DNA of 64,000 nt from Falsirhodobacter xinxiangensis (GTDB lineage Bacteria; Pseudomonadota; Alphaproteobacteria; Rhodobacterales; Rhodobacteraceae): the NCBI RefSeq assembly GCF_004959935.1, contig NZ_SMYN01000006.1, forward strand, positions 62,001 through 126,000, written 5' to 3'. The position numbers and the translations under genes are program-made. Positions 35,207-46,677 of the stretch are shown piece by piece. Under the pieces are notes generated by a model. The model did not search any database, was not told where the DNA came from, and saw only the letters and a program-made list of their open reading frames with translations. The first letter of the stretch is position 1, and every line of letters starts with the position of its first letter.

Positions 35207-36037
35207 ATGTCGCGCAACTGGCTTTACGTGCTGTTCTGGATCTTCGTCAGCTTCCTGACGCTGTTTCCGATCTATTGGCTGTTCGTCATCTCGGTCAAAC
35301 CGGCGGTCGAGCTTTTCTCGACCCCCGACCTGATCCTGCGCGACTTCTACTGGAAGAACTATGTCGACGTGCTGAACGACCGGACATTGCGCAGTTACAT
35401 GGTGAACTCGCTGGTGATCTCGTCGGGGAACGCGGTGCTGTGCACGGTGCTGGGATTTCTCGCCTGCTATGCGCTGTCGCGGTTCGACATGGGCGGTAAG
35501 GAGAGCATCTTCTTCTGGACCATCACCAACCGGATGGCCCCACCCGCCGTGTTCCTTCTGCCGCTGTTCCTGCTGCTGACGCAGGTCTACAAGATGGGGG
35601 ACTTCTCGCTTCTGGATACGCGGATCGGGATGATCCTGGTCTATTGCACCTTCAACCTGCCCTTCGCGATCTGGACGCTGCGCCCCACAATCGAGGGCAT
35701 TCCCAAGGAATTGGACGAGGCCGCGCATGTGGACGGCGCATCCCCATGGCGCGTGATCTGGGAGGTGGTCTTTCCGCTGGCCCGTCCGGGTCTGGCCGTC
35801 ACGCTGATCCTGACATGGGTGTTCGCGTGGAACGAATACCTGCTGGCGGCGACGCTGACGAACTTCAACGCCCGCACGCTGACGACGGGGCTGTCGGAAT
35901 ACGTCACCACCACCGGCACGGAATGGGGGATCATGGCGACGATTTCCGTCTTCACGCTGATCCCCGCGCTGATCGTGTTCGGCATGGTGCAGCGCCACAT
36001 CGTCGCAGGCCTGACCTTCGGCGCCGTGAAAGGATAG
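35207..36037 (+). CDS. Polyol ABC transporter permease
   Basis: 276 residues, six membrane segments. [18 protein letters not shown] and the EAA loop [21 protein letters not shown] near residue 168 place it with the MalG/SmoG side of sorbitol/mannitol importers; [14 protein letters not shown] is the conserved late region. The next small gene starts four bases after the stop. Confidence 0.86.
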   Translation: MSRNWLYVLFWIFVSFLTLFPIYWLFVISVKPAVELFSTPDLILRDFYWKNYVDVLNDRTLRSYMVNSLVISSGNAVLCTVLGFLACYALSRFDMGGKESIFFWTITNRMAPPAVFLLPLFLLLTQVYKMGDFSLLDTRIGMILVYCTFNLPFAIWTLRPTIEGIPKELDEAAHVDGASPWRVIWEVVFPLARPGLAVTLILTWVFAWNEYLLAATLTNFNARTLTTGLSEYVTTTGTEWGIMATISVFTLIPALIVFGMVQRHIVAGLTFGAVKG

Positions 36038-36041
36038 GGGC

Positions 36042-36272
36042 ATGGATATCGAACCCATCGACGTCATCGCACCCGAGGAAGCGCCACCGCTGCCCAAGAC
36101 CGGATTTCTGCCGATCGAGACGAACTGGTTCGACCGGATCTTCATCTCGGTCGTCATCTGGGTCGCGCTGTCGCTGTTCTGGCTGCGGTTCATCGAACCG
36201 CTGGGGCTGTCGATCTGGATCTGCACGGCCATCTCGGTCGTGCTGGCCGCCATCATCATACGAAAGGGATAG
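36042..36272 (+). CDS. Small two-helix membrane protein of the polyol ABC operon
   Basis: 76 residues: a Pro/Glu-rich cytoplasmic-like head ([20 protein letters not shown]), then two hydrophobic stretches around residues 34-50 and 55-73. No family is recognised with certainty. It lies between the permease and dehydrogenase genes with 4-base gaps, in the same operon and codon style. Small membrane subunits accompany some CUT1 polyol/glycerol importers, so an accessory transport role is plausible but unproven. Confidence 0.7.
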   Translation: MDIEPIDVIAPEEAPPLPKTGFLPIETNWFDRIFISVVIWVALSLFWLRFIEPLGLSIWICTAISVVLAAIIIRKG

Positions 36273-36276
36273 GGCC

Positions 36277-37308
36277 ATGAGGTCGCTGGTTCTTGAACGC
36301 AAGGGGGAGCTGTCGATGCGCGACGTTCCCGAATTGGGCGCCGAGGCGCTTGGCCTCCATGATGTGCGGATCAGACTGCATACGGTGGGCATCTGCGGAT
36401 CGGACGTGCATTACTACACTCACGGGCGGATCGGCGGCTTCGTCGTGGATGCACCGATGGTTCTGGGGCACGAGGCGTCGGGCGTGGTCGAGGAGGTCGG
36501 CGCTGCGGTGACGACGCTTGCTGTCGGGGATCGCGTCTGCATGGAGCCGGGCATCCCAGACCCCAATTCCCGCGCGGCGCGGATGGGGATGTATAACGTC
36601 GATCCCGCCGTTCGCTTCTGGGCGACGCCCCCGGTGCATGGCGTGCTGCGCGCCAGCGTTGTCCACCCCGAGGCGTTCACGTTCAAGCTGCCCGACAACG
36701 TCAGCTTTGCCGAGGGCGCGATGGTGGAGCCGCTGGCCGTGGGCGTTCATGCCGCGACCAAGGCGCGGGTGAAGCCGGGCGATATCGGCGTCGTTCTGGG
36801 TGCGGGGCCGATCGGGTTGGTGACGGCGCTGTCGGCCCTGGCGGCCGGCTGCGCGCGGGTTTACGTGTCGGATCTTGCGCCGAAGAAGCTGGAGATCGCG
36901 GGCGCATTGTCCTCCAAGATCATCCCGGTTCAGGGCAGCGTGACCGAGCGCGTGCTGGCGGAGACCGACGGCTGGGGCGCGGATGTGCTGTTCGAGGCGA
37001 CCGGATCGGCAAAGGCGGCGGCAACGGTGTTCGAACCGCTGGCCCCCGGCGGCTGCGTCGTGATGATCGGCGGGCAGCCCGAACCCGTCAGCTATGACGC
37101 AGGCGCGGCAATGGTGCGCGAGGCGCGGGTCGAGAACATCTTCCGCTACGCCCATGTCTTTCCACGCTGCGTGGCGATGCTCGCCTCGGGTGCCATCGAC
37201 GTGAAGCCGCTGATCACCCGGACCTTCGGGTTCGAGGAAAGCATCCACGCCTTTGAAACCGCCGCCTCGGCCCCCCCGGCCGATGTGAAGATGCAGATAG
37301 AGATTTAG
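36277..37308 (+). CDS. Zinc-type polyol dehydrogenase (xylitol/sorbitol/altritol type, PF00107)
   Basis: 343 residues, medium-chain dehydrogenase. Catalytic zinc ligands are Cys40 ([16 protein letters not shown]) and His65-Glu66 (LGHEASG); the NAD loop is [13 protein letters not shown] near residue 160. The four-cysteine structural zinc lobe of sorbitol dehydrogenases is absent; the segment reads [19 protein letters not shown]. It should oxidise a polyol to a ketose. In the related Agrobacterium pathway a PF00107 enzyme makes D-tagatose from D-altritol; xylitol and sorbitol remain alternatives. Confidence 0.85.
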   Translation: MRSLVLERKGELSMRDVPELGAEALGLHDVRIRLHTVGICGSDVHYYTHGRIGGFVVDAPMVLGHEASGVVEEVGAAVTTLAVGDRVCMEPGIPDPNSRAARMGMYNVDPAVRFWATPPVHGVLRASVVHPEAFTFKLPDNVSFAEGAMVEPLAVGVHAATKARVKPGDIGVVLGAGPIGLVTALSALAAGCARVYVSDLAPKKLEIAGALSSKIIPVQGSVTERVLAETDGWGADVLFEATGSAKAAATVFEPLAPGGCVVMIGGQPEPVSYDAGAAMVREARVENIFRYAHVFPRCVAMLASGAIDVKPLITRTFGFEESIHAFETAASAPPADVKMQIEI

Positions 37309-37317
37309 GAGACAGCC

Positions 37318-38363
<1,046 letters not shown>

Positions 38364-38367
<4 letters not shown>

Positions 38368-39248
38368 GCGAAGGCCTCGGCTATGGGCGCGCCGTTGGCA
38401 ATCAGCGCCGCCAGCAGGATGCGGGCCTGTCCGGGCCGAAGCAGGCGCGAATGCACCGCACCCGCCAGCGCAAGGTCGTGCCCGCCGCCGCCGCCGCCAT
38501 AGGCCGGGGCAAGCACGCCCTCGGGCACACGGCTGGAGACGACGACCGGAACCCCGGCGTCGCGCACCGCCGCCACGACATCCGCCGTGGCGTTGCCGGA
38601 CCCGAGCGCGGCAAGGACGATCCCATCCGCACCCGCCTGCAGGCTTGCGCGCAGGTGCAACCCGTCGCCGCCGGGATGGATCGCCACGATGTCCACGCGC
38701 GCGGAAACCGGGGCGGGCAGGGCACCAGCCAGCTTCGGCTCGCCCAGACCGCGAAACGCATCAGCGCTGTCGCTGGAGAACTTGTAAGCACCCCAAGCGG
38801 GCAGGTTCCGCCCCCCGAAGACGATCCGGACCCCCGGCGCGCCCGCAAGAACAGCACGGATCGCATCCGTCAGATTGCCCGGACCATCTGCATCCGGATG
38901 GTCCGAGGTGAACTGCGCGCCGGTGAAGACGACCGGCTTGCCCTGCGCCAGTTGCAGATGCGCCAGAAGCGAGGTTTCCTCCATCGCATCGGTGCCATGC
39001 AGGATCACGACACCGGCGATGTCCGGGTCCTGAAGCTGGCCGCGCACGGCATCCACGATACCCTGCATATCCGCCAGCGTCAGGGCCGAACTGTCCTTGG
39101 CCAGAAGTTCCACCGGGCGCAGGCGGACGGGCAGGGCGGGAAGCCCTGCCAACAGATCCTCGCCACGCAGCGAGGGTTTGGCCCCGTCCGCGCCCCGGCT
39201 GCTGGCGATCGTGCCGCCTGTGGCGATGACGGCGACCAGCGGGCTCAT
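38364..39248 (-). CDS. L-asparaginase
   Basis: 294 residues. The N-terminal Thr motif is [11 protein letters not shown], and the second Thr-Asp motif is [14 protein letters not shown] near residue 90 (first Lys is in the SS...GTDAMEE region typical of family). [18 protein letters not shown] follows. These are the catalytic elements of bacterial type I/II asparaginases. No signal peptide, so it is cytoplasmic. It starts within the stop of the permease gene (ATGA) and completes a compact asparagine uptake and hydrolysis unit giving aspartate and ammonia. Confidence 0.87.
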
Positions 39249-40675
39249 ACGCCCTGTTCCGCGGCGATGCGGGCGATCCGACCCCGTGCCATGAACCAGC
39301 CGACGATCAGCGCAGGCACGATAACCAGCAGCGAGGCCACGGTCCACGTCCCGATCGGCCAGTCGAAGGCCATCAGGACGATCACGCCCAGCAGGAAGGC
39401 CAGAGTCAGAACGCCGGTGAACGGCGCGCCGAACATGCGGAACGCGGGACGTTCCATCACGCCCTTGCGCGACAGATGCCACAGTTTCAACTGGCACAGC
39501 ACGATGACGGCCCAGGCCGAGATGATGCCCAAGGCGGCGACGTTCATCGCGATCTCGAATGCCTGGCTTGGCACGATGGCGTTCATGATGACACCCAGAA
39601 CGGTGACGAAAGCCGTGACCGCGATGCCCATGTAGGGAACGCCGGACTTGTTCATCCGCGCCAGCGCCGCAGGGGCCGAACCCGAAATCGCCATCGAATG
39701 CAGGATGCGCCCCGTTGAATAAAGACCGGCGTTCAGCGAAGACAGAACCGCCGTCAGCACAACGAGGTTCATGACCACATCCGCGCCCTGAACGCCGATC
39801 GCGCCGAAGAAGGTCACGAACGGGCTCTCGCCGCCTTTATAGGCGGTATAGGGCAGCAGCAGCGACAGCAGCAGGACCGAGCCGACATAGAACACCACCA
39901 GCCGGAACACGACCGTGCGGATGGCGCGCGGCATGACCTGACGCGGGTCCTCCGTCTCGCCCGCCGCCGTGCCGATCAGCTCGACCGAGGCGTAGGCGAA
40001 GACGACGCCCTGGATGATGACCAGCGCAGGAAGAATGCCGTTCGGAAACAATCCGCTCCCTTGGATCAGATGCAATCCAGGCTCCACCCCGTCGATGGGC
40101 GTGCCGGTCGCGACGAACCAGATGCCGACGCACAGGAAGGTGACCAGCGCCAGAACCTTGATCAGGCTGAACCAGAATTCCAACTCACCGAATACCTTGA
40201 CCGACAAGAGGTTCATCAAAAGCACGACGATCAGCGCGACAAGGGCGAAGACCCATTGGTCGATCCCGGCCAGCCACGGCACATATGCCTTGAAGAAGTT
40301 CATATATACCGCCACCGCCGTTACATCGGCAACCGAGGTCATCGCCCAGTTGATCCAATACATCCAGCCGACGGCAAAAGCGAGTTTTTCGCCATAGAAT
40401 TCACGTGCATAGGATACGAACGACCCCGAGGTGGGGCGGTGCATGATCAACTCGCCCAATGCGCGTAGCACAAGAAAGGCGAAGAAGCCGCAAAGCGCAT
40501 AGACGAAGACCAGCGATGGCCCTGCAGCCGCAAGACGGCCCCCGGCACCAAGGAACAGGCCAGTGCCGATTGCACCGCCAATTGCGATCATCTGGATCTG
40601 CCGCGGTTTCAGCGCTTTGTGAAAGCCCCGATCCTCGGCGGCTAGAACCACGCCGTCCGCTCTTGATTTTTCCAT
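39245..40675 (-). CDS. ansP: Amino acid permease, L-asparagine permease type
   Basis: 476 residues, 12 membrane segments of the APC amino acid transporter family. [22 protein letters not shown] is the TM1 signature, [20 protein letters not shown] the TM3 region, and [19 protein letters not shown] the TM6 region. AnsP/GabP/AroP share these motifs; linkage to asparaginase favours asparagine. A proton-coupled importer is expected. Confidence 0.82.
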   Translation of the reverse strand: MEKSRADGVVLAAEDRGFHKALKPRQIQMIAIGGAIGTGLFLGAGGRLAAAGPSLVFVYALCGFFAFLVLRALGELIMHRPTSGSFVSYAREFYGEKLAFAVGWMYWINWAMTSVADVTAVAVYMNFFKAYVPWLAGIDQWVFALVALIVVLLMNLLSVKVFGELEFWFSLIKVLALVTFLCVGIWFVATGTPIDGVEPGLHLIQGSGLFPNGILPALVIIQGVVFAYASVELIGTAAGETEDPRQVMPRAIRTVVFRLVVFYVGSVLLLSLLLPYTAYKGGESPFVTFFGAIGVQGADVVMNLVVLTAVLSSLNAGLYSTGRILHSMAISGSAPAALARMNKSGVPYMGIAVTAFVTVLGVIMNAIVPSQAFEIAMNVAALGIISAWAVIVLCQLKLWHLSRKGVMERPAFRMFGAPFTGVLTLAFLLGVIVLMAFDWPIGTWTVASLLVIVPALIVGWFMARGRIARIAAEQGV

Positions 40676-40808
40676 TATCCCTCCACGCAGCCAGACCTGT
40701 CAGGCTGTAAGACAGCTTTGCGGTAGACTGCAACGATATGTTACGTCAAGCGTCACGTTCGGCGCGACAATGACCTGTTCAGCGCAAGCTTAGAAAATTA
40801 CGCCCGAT
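40676..40808. promoter_or_regulatory. Promoter region of the asparagine unit
   Basis: 133 bases without a gene. CTGTC (40697-40701) and GACAG (40711-40715) form a short inverted repeat close to the permease start, and ACGT-CAAGCGTC-ACGT near 40743-40758 is a second imperfect dyad. GntR proteins bind such short dyads. Assignment is weak. Confidence 0.3.
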
Positions 40809-41519
40809 TCAAATCGCTTGCGCCGGATCGGTCAACCGGGTCACCGTCCGGGCGACGGCATCCAAATGCGCCTGCATGGCATCGCGGGCTGCATTTTCAT
40901 CGGCGCTTGCGATGGCTTCTGCAATGCGGCGATGTTCGTGATTCGAGGCGATGCGGCGATTGCCGGACAGGTTCACCAGCTCCGACTGGCGCGCAAGCGC
41001 ATCGCGTGCCTCGGCGGCGATGCGAGCGAAAAGGGCGTTGCCGGAAGCTTCTGCGATCAACGCATGAAACGCGGAATCGTGCCGGACCCAAGCCAACGGA
41101 TCGGAGCAACCCTCCATCTGGTCGCACAGGTCCAGAAGGCCGGCGCGCTGTTCGTCGGACCGGCGCAGCGCGGCCCAGCCCGCCGCCGGAACCTCGACGA
41201 AGGGCCGTGCTTCGATCAGGTCGCGCGCGGAGTAAGCGCCGTAATCAGGCTCTGCCGGGCTGGCGGAGATGACGAAACTGCCGCTGCCTGTCCGGCTGCG
41301 CGTCAGCCCAAGCGTCTGGAGCGACCGGAGCGCCTCGCGGATCATCGGGCGGCTGACACCGTATCTTTCCGCAAGCTTCGCTTCCGAAGGAAGCCGGGTT
41401 GATACGGGAATGCGCCCGGAAAGAATGGCGCTGCGCAAATCCTCGAACACCGCTTCCGCTGCATTTTGTCGGGTGACGGGGCTTTTATCGGCGAGCCAAG
41501 TGGCAATATCGTTCATCAA
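40809..41519 (-). CDS. GntR family (FadR/FCD) transcriptional regulator
   Basis: 236 residues. The winged helix contains RLPSEAKLAERYGVSRPMIREALRSLQTLGL. The C-terminal FCD helical domain shows VRHDSAFHALIAEASGN, NHEHRRIAEAI and DAMQAHLDAV, which carry the Asp/His metal-site positions. It lies 133 bases upstream of the asparagine genes in the same direction and is the likely regulator of that unit. A start one codon later is possible. Confidence 0.82.
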   Translation of the reverse strand: MMNDIATWLADKSPVTRQNAAEAVFEDLRSAILSGRIPVSTRLPSEAKLAERYGVSRPMIREALRSLQTLGLTRSRTGSGSFVISASPAEPDYGAYSARDLIEARPFVEVPAAGWAALRRSDEQRAGLLDLCDQMEGCSDPLAWVRHDSAFHALIAEASGNALFARIAAEARDALARQSELVNLSGNRRIASNHEHRRIAEAIASADENAARDAMQAHLDAVARTVTRLTDPAQAI

Positions 41520-41678
41520 GCCAGTCTTTCACGCATGTGCGAAGTGTCAAGTATAACGGCCAGAAGCGCACATAATACATACTATCATGCTCGCATGCTG
41601 CGTTTGGGTGGGTTCAAGTTGGAACTACGGCTCTGTCGCATGACCAAGGCAGGACATGGTCACCCCACCCTCAGACCG

Positions 41679-42575
41679 TCAGAAGCCCGCACCTTCCTTT
41701 ATGGCGGCGATCAGCTTGGTCACCAGCGAATTGGCCGGGCGCCCGACCGGAGTCACGATGCCCCAGCGGAATGGGATATGGACGCTCAGCGGGATCTGAA
41801 CCACGCCGCTTGCCGGAAGGCCCGCGGACGTCAGCGACTCCACGATGGCCACGCCCAGTCCCGCCCTCGCCAAAGCGATCGATACGAAAGAGGCGTTGCT
41901 GTCGATGACGCTGGAAGGCGCGACGCCCGCCGCCTCCAGCGCCTCGTTGATGGCGCGGCGCAGGCGATGCGGGTTATGCGTGGTGATGATGCGTTCCTGC
42001 GCCAGATCCTCTGCGGTGATTACGGATCGGGCAGCAAGGCTGTGATGTCGGGCGACGACGGCGATGCAGGCGACCTCTGCGGTCCAGTGAACCTCCAGCC
42101 CCGGATGATCCAGCGGCAGGGTCGTCAGGCCCAGATCCGCCGTCTGGGCCGCGACCGCCTGCACGATGTTCTCGGCGGCCATGCTGTTCAGGTGGATGCG
42201 ATCGGGCAGGTCCGCAGGGTCCAGACGGGCAAGCGCCGCCGGAACCACCCCCGCCGCCAGCGAGGGCAGCGTGGCGACATGAATCGGCAACGGCGCCCCA
42301 CCCCCGATCGCACGGGCACGGGCACCGATGGTGCGAAGGCCGCTCAGAAACAGGTCGGCCTGTTCGTGGAATGCCAGCCCCTGCTGGGTGGGTGTGATGC
42401 GCGGGCCATTGCGATGCAGAAGCGCGAAGCCCAACTCCTCCTCCAACTCCTGGATCAGCCGCGTGATCACGGATTGCGACCGGCCAAGCGCCTTGGCCGC
42501 CCCGGTCATCGACCCGATCGAGACGACGGCGACGAATGCTTCCAGCTGTTTCGTGTCGAGATAGTTCGGGTCCAT
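41679..42575 (-). CDS. LysR family transcriptional regulator
   Basis: 298 residues from MDPNYLDTKQ at 42575. The N-terminal helix-turn-helix is MTGAAKALGRSQSVITRLIQELEEELG with LLHRNGPRITPTQQG. The effector domain runs from about residue 95. Unusually, it is the distal gene of the operon, joined to the carboxylesterase by a one-base overlap, and not divergent from its targets. It probably responds to the operon's substrate. Upstream 158 bases (41520-41678) on the other side hold nothing recognisable. Confidence 0.85.
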   Translation of the reverse strand: MDPNYLDTKQLEAFVAVVSIGSMTGAAKALGRSQSVITRLIQELEEELGFALLHRNGPRITPTQQGLAFHEQADLFLSGLRTIGARARAIGGGAPLPIHVATLPSLAAGVVPAALARLDPADLPDRIHLNSMAAENIVQAVAAQTADLGLTTLPLDHPGLEVHWTAEVACIAVVARHHSLAARSVITAEDLAQERIITTHNPHRLRRAINEALEAAGVAPSSVIDSNASFVSIALARAGLGVAIVESLTSAGLPASGVVQIPLSVHIPFRWGIVTPVGRPANSLVTKLIAAIKEGAGF

Positions 42576-44011
42576 CAGCCAGCCTCGGTCCAAAGGGCGG
42601 TTCGCGCGTCGAAGGGGTCGCGCTCGACCGCGATATCGCCGGGGCGAAGCCGCAGCACCGACCCTTGTGGGCAAGGCCAATCGCTGTGCCCATGGATGAA
42701 CGCGGCCCAAACATCATGCACGGCCACGGTAAAGGCGGTATCCGTCACCCGCTGCCGTTCGGGTTGCAGGGCAAGGTCCATCCCCTGCCGATACCACACG
42801 GCGCCGACCTCGGCCCCATGCGCGGCGCCGGTCTCGTCCGCGCCGTCCGGACCATAAAGATATTTCCAGACGGGCTGGCCGCGCCGATGCAGACGCGCGA
42901 AACGGGTCGCGGGGTTCTGGAACACCAGATCGCCCGCCACCGCGCGCCAGATGCCGTGGGGCGTGTGATCTGGCAGCGCCGCGCGGTAACGCTGGACGAT
43001 GTCGACCCCGGTCAGGCGCATTGGACGCACCCGTTCATGCAGCAGGGCCGCGACAGCTTCGAAATCCAACGCGGCAGGCAAGGCCGTCGAATGGGTCAGA
43101 TATTCGGCGGTGGTGCAGCCGATCATCATCGGCACCGACGCTGTTCGTCCCTGCGCCGCCGCGTCTTCGGGATGCAACGGCAGGCTGTCCGTCTCGCAGA
43201 TCGGAACGAACGGCACCCCAAGCATCGCTGCCGCGCCATCACGGTCGAAATCGTGCCGTTCATAGCTTTCGTTGCAAAGGTCGCGCTGCGCCACCAAGAG
43301 GTCCGCCAGCGCCGCCTCGCGCGGGTCCATGCCAAGCGCCCGTCGCATCCGTGCGGCCAGCTTTTCGGCGTCGGTATCCGTTGCAATCCCCGTGGATGCC
43401 CCGCTTTGCGGCATTGCCCGCGCGAACAACCCATGGGCCGCCGGCATCGCCATCAGCGCCGCCACCGCGAAACCACCCGCCGAGCGTCCCGCCAGCGTCA
43501 CCCGCACCGGATCGCCGCCGAAGGCCGCGATGTTGCGCCGCACCCAGTCCAGCGCCGCGATCAGATCCAGAAGCCCGCGATTGTCCGGCGCGCCATCGAC
43601 CCGCAGAAATCCCATCGCGCCAAGACGATAGTTCACCGTCACCTCGACGATGCCAGACGCGGCGAAGGCCTCCGATTGCAGCACCGGCTCGTTCGCCGAT
43701 CCCACGGCATAGCCGCCGCCATGCACCCAGACCAGCACCGGCGCGCTGCCCTCCACCGACGGGGTGCGGATGTTCAGCGTCAGGAAATCCTCGCCCGCCG
43801 CCAGCGCCGAGGTCGCATTGCGCCCCACCGGCCCGTAGGTCGGCAACTGCGGGCAGACCGCGCCCAGCCGGGTCGCATCGCGAATGCCGTCCCAAGCAAA
43901 GGGCTGCGGCGCGTCGAAACGGGTCTTGCTCGTGATCGGCGCGGCATAGGAAACGCCCAGAAAGGCGTGGCCGTCGCCGCGCACAGCGCCGCTGTCGGTC
44001 TGGACGATCAT
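42575..44011 (-). CDS. Type B carboxylesterase
   Basis: 478 residues. VLVWVHGGGYAVGSANEP gives the oxyanion hole, and the nucleophile elbow is LAGRSAGGFAVAALMA near residue 175, an R-for-E variant of the common GESAGG. LDWVRRNIAAFGGDP precedes it as in the family. The C-terminal HDVWAAFIHG region holds the catalytic His. No signal peptide, so it acts in the cytoplasm, probably cleaving an ester or carbamate of the imported compound. ATGA overlap with the upstream permease. Confidence 0.82.
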   Translation of the reverse strand: MIVQTDSGAVRGDGHAFLGVSYAAPITSKTRFDAPQPFAWDGIRDATRLGAVCPQLPTYGPVGRNATSALAAGEDFLTLNIRTPSVEGSAPVLVWVHGGGYAVGSANEPVLQSEAFAASGIVEVTVNYRLGAMGFLRVDGAPDNRGLLDLIAALDWVRRNIAAFGGDPVRVTLAGRSAGGFAVAALMAMPAAHGLFARAMPQSGASTGIATDTDAEKLAARMRRALGMDPREAALADLLVAQRDLCNESYERHDFDRDGAAAMLGVPFVPICETDSLPLHPEDAAAQGRTASVPMMIGCTTAEYLTHSTALPAALDFEAVAALLHERVRPMRLTGVDIVQRYRAALPDHTPHGIWRAVAGDLVFQNPATRFARLHRRGQPVWKYLYGPDGADETGAAHGAEVGAVWYRQGMDLALQPERQRVTDTAFTVAVHDVWAAFIHGHSDWPCPQGSVLRLRPGDIAVERDPFDARTALWTEAG

Positions 44012-44781
44012 ATCGCCTTCCTCAGCCCGATCAGCCGTTCCACCAGCACCACCACCGCGACCGAGATCAGGATCAGCACCACCGACAGCGCCGCGATCTG
44101 CGGATCGGTGGAATATTCCAGATAGCGGTAGATTTCGGTCGGCAGGGTCGAGGTGCGGATCGACACAATGAACAGCGAGATCGTCGCCTCGTCGAACGAG
44201 ATCAGGAAGGCGATCACCCCGCCCGCGATCAGGCCGGGGCTGACCAGCGGCAGCGTGATGCGGCGGAACACGGTGAAGGGAGATGCGCCATGGACCATCG
44301 CCGCCTCCTCGATGCGGCGGTCCACGGCCATCAGGCTCATGGTGATGGTGCGGACGGTATAGGGGACGGTGATGCCCAGATGCGCCAGCATGATCCCGGC
44401 GTAGCTGTCCAGCAGCCCCATCGGCGACAGCACCAGCATCAGCCCCACCGCCAGCACGATGCTGGGCACGAGGAACGGGGCCAGCACCAGAAACCCGATC
44501 GTGTCGCGGCCGCGGAACTTGTAGCGCACCAGCGCCATCGACAGCAGCATCCCGATCGCGACCGCCACAAGCCCCACGACCAGCCCGATCACCACGCTGC
44601 GCCCGAAGGCGGCGATGAACGCCTCGTTTGCAAAAACCTTGGTATAGCTGCCGAAGGACCAGCTTTCGGGCGGGAACGCCAGATATTGCCGCGTGTCGAA
44701 GGACACGATGAATACGACGATGATCGGTGCCAGCAGGAACAGATACAGAAGCGTCAGGCAGATGTTGCGGATCGCCTTCAT
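44008..44781 (-). CDS. ABC transporter permease, PotC type
   Basis: 257 residues, six membrane segments. LAPIIVVFIVSFDTRQYLAFPP at the N-terminus and the EAA loop EEAAMVHGASPFTVFRRITLP near residue 150 identify the PotC branch of polyamine/opine/phosphonate-type importers. One base separates it from the upstream PotB-type gene. Confidence 0.85.
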   Translation of the reverse strand: MKAIRNICLTLLYLFLLAPIIVVFIVSFDTRQYLAFPPESWSFGSYTKVFANEAFIAAFGRSVVIGLVVGLVAVAIGMLLSMALVRYKFRGRDTIGFLVLAPFLVPSIVLAVGLMLVLSPMGLLDSYAGIMLAHLGITVPYTVRTITMSLMAVDRRIEEAAMVHGASPFTVFRRITLPLVSPGLIAGGVIAFLISFDEATISLFIVSIRTSTLPTEIYRYLEYSTDPQIAALSVVLILISVAVVVLVERLIGLRKAI

Positions 44782-44782
44782 C

Positions 44783-45616
44783 TCATGCCTCCAGCCGGCG
44801 CAGGGCGCGTTGATAGATCACGATGACGGACGAGAACAGCACCAGAAGCATCACCGAAAGTGCAGCAGCCAGGGACCAGTTGAGCGTCACCGTCGCCTCG
44901 GAAAACACCTCGGTTCCCAGAACGAACACCCTGCCCCCGCCCATCAGCCGGGGCGTCACGAAGGACGAGATCGCCAGCACGAAAACCAGAAGCGCCCCCG
45001 TCAGCACCCCCGGCAGCGACAAAGGCAGCACGATCCGCCAGAACACCCGCAGCGGGTTCGCGCCGAGCATCGCCGCTGCTTCCTCCAACTGCGTGGACAG
45101 ACGCCCGAACCCTGCCAGCATCGCAAGGATGGCATAGGGCATCAGGATTTCCACCAACGCCACCGTCGCGCCAAAACTGTTGTTCGACAGGCGCAGCGGC
45201 GTGTCGATGATCGACAGCGATTGCAGCGTGCCGTTGATGACCCCCCGGTCGCCCAAAATCACCATCCAGCCATAGGTCCGCACCACCGCCGAGGTCAGCA
45301 GCGGCGCGACCGCAAGCGCCGTTAGCACGCCGCGCCAACGGCTAGTGGTTCGCGCAAGGAACAGCGCGATGGGATAGCCTAGGATGACAGCGAAGGCGCT
45401 GACCGTCAGCCCCAGCGTCAACGTGTTCAGCGCGACTTTCCAATAGAACGGGTCAGCCAGCGCCGCACGGTAATGTTCCAGCGTGAACCCCACCTGCATC
45501 ATCGTCGAGGTCGAGAAGGACGCCCGCAGCAGCCACGCCATCGGCAGGATGAAGGTCGCCAGCATCGCCAGCAGCCCCGGGATCAGCAGGGCGAGGATCA
45601 GCCCGCGATCCCTCAT
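44783..45616 (-). CDS. ABC transporter permease, PotB type
   Basis: 277 residues, six membrane segments. LPMAWLLRASFS near the start, YPIALFLARTTSRWRG and the EAA loop EEAAAMLGANPLRVFWRIVLP near residue 178. VLAISSFVTPRLMGGGRVFVLG is characteristic of PotB-like subunits. ATGA overlap with the ATPase gene. Confidence 0.85.
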   Translation of the reverse strand: MRDRGLILALLIPGLLAMLATFILPMAWLLRASFSTSTMMQVGFTLEHYRAALADPFYWKVALNTLTLGLTVSAFAVILGYPIALFLARTTSRWRGVLTALAVAPLLTSAVVRTYGWMVILGDRGVINGTLQSLSIIDTPLRLSNNSFGATVALVEILMPYAILAMLAGFGRLSTQLEEAAAMLGANPLRVFWRIVLPLSLPGVLTGALLVFVLAISSFVTPRLMGGGRVFVLGTEVFSEATVTLNWSLAAALSVMLLVLFSSVIVIYQRALRRLEA

Positions 45617-46668
45617 GCCGCCCGCCCGATGAAGGTCACGTCTTCGGGCGCGACGCCCAGCGTCACGGTCTGTCCCTTTTCCGGCAACGCGCCCGCATGG
45701 GTGTGAAGGTCGGCCTGAAGCCGGGTCTGCCCCGAACGAACCGTCATGGTCAGGATCTGCCCGCGATAGACGATATGCTCGACCGTGCCGGTAAAGCTGT
45801 TCGCCGCCCCACCCATGACCAGCCGGTGCGGGCGCACCATCAGGCGCACATCCTGCCCGACTGCCGCATCGCCGACGAAACGCAGGGTGCCGAACCCGTC
45901 CACCGCCGCCTCGCCCGCCCCCGTCACGCGCCCGTTCAGGAAATTGCCGGCGCCGATGAAGGACGCCACGAATTCCGTCTCGGGCCGGTCGAAGATCTGG
46001 CGCGGGGTGCCGATCTGTTCCAGCCGCCCCGCCGACATCACGGCAAGACGGTCGGCCATCGACAGCGCCTCGTCCTGATCATGGGTCACGAAGATCGCGG
46101 TGACGCCGGTGCGGCCCTGAATCTCGCGGATTTCGTCCCGCATCTCGTCCCGCAGTTTCGCGTCGAGGTTCGAAAGCGGCTCGTCCAGCAGCAGCAGTTC
46201 CGGCTCGATGACCAAGGACCGCGCGATGGCGCAGCGTTGCTGCTGCCCGCCCGAAAGCTGGGTGGTGCGCCGGTCGCCAAGCCCGGTCAGCTTGACCAGA
46301 TCCAGCGCCCGCGCGACCTTGGCCGCCCGGTCCGCTTTCGCGATGCCACGCATTTCCAACCCGAAGGCGATGTTTTCCGCCACCGTCATATGCGGGAACA
46401 GCGCATAGGCCTGAAAAACCATGCCCATGTTGCGCTTGTGGACCGGAATGCCCGACACCTCGCGCCCGTTCAGCCGGATTGCCCCGGAGGACGGCTCGAC
46501 CAGCCCCGCGATCATGCGCAAGATGGTGGTCTTGCCGCAGCCCGACGGGCCGAGCAAGGCCAGCATCTCGCCCCGCGGAAGCGAGAAGCTGACATCATCG
46601 ACCGAGGGCTTTGCCGCACCGGGATAGGTCTTTACCAGGTTTTCGACGCTGACGTGGCGCTCGGTCAT
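45613..46668 (-). CDS. ABC transporter ATP-binding protein, PotA type
   Basis: 351 residues. Walker A GPSGCGKTT, Q-loop FQAYALFPHM, signature LSGGQQQRCAIARSL, Walker [14 protein letters not shown]-loop FVTHDQDEAL, and a C-terminal TOBE domain (LMVRPHRLVMGG to GVAPEDVTFIG). It drives the PotB/PotC-type permeases. Nine bases follow the binding-protein gene. Confidence 0.86.
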   Translation of the reverse strand: MTERHVSVENLVKTYPGAAKPSVDDVSFSLPRGEMLALLGPSGCGKTTILRMIAGLVEPSSGAIRLNGREVSGIPVHKRNMGMVFQAYALFPHMTVAENIAFGLEMRGIAKADRAAKVARALDLVKLTGLGDRRTTQLSGGQQQRCAIARSLVIEPELLLLDEPLSNLDAKLRDEMRDEIREIQGRTGVTAIFVTHDQDEALSMADRLAVMSAGRLEQIGTPRQIFDRPETEFVASFIGAGNFLNGRVTGAGEAAVDGFGTLRFVGDAAVGQDVRLMVRPHRLVMGGAANSFTGTVEHIVYRGQILTMTVRSGQTRLQADLHTHAGALPEKGQTVTLGVAPEDVTFIGRAA

Positions 46669-46677
46669 GACAGCCCC

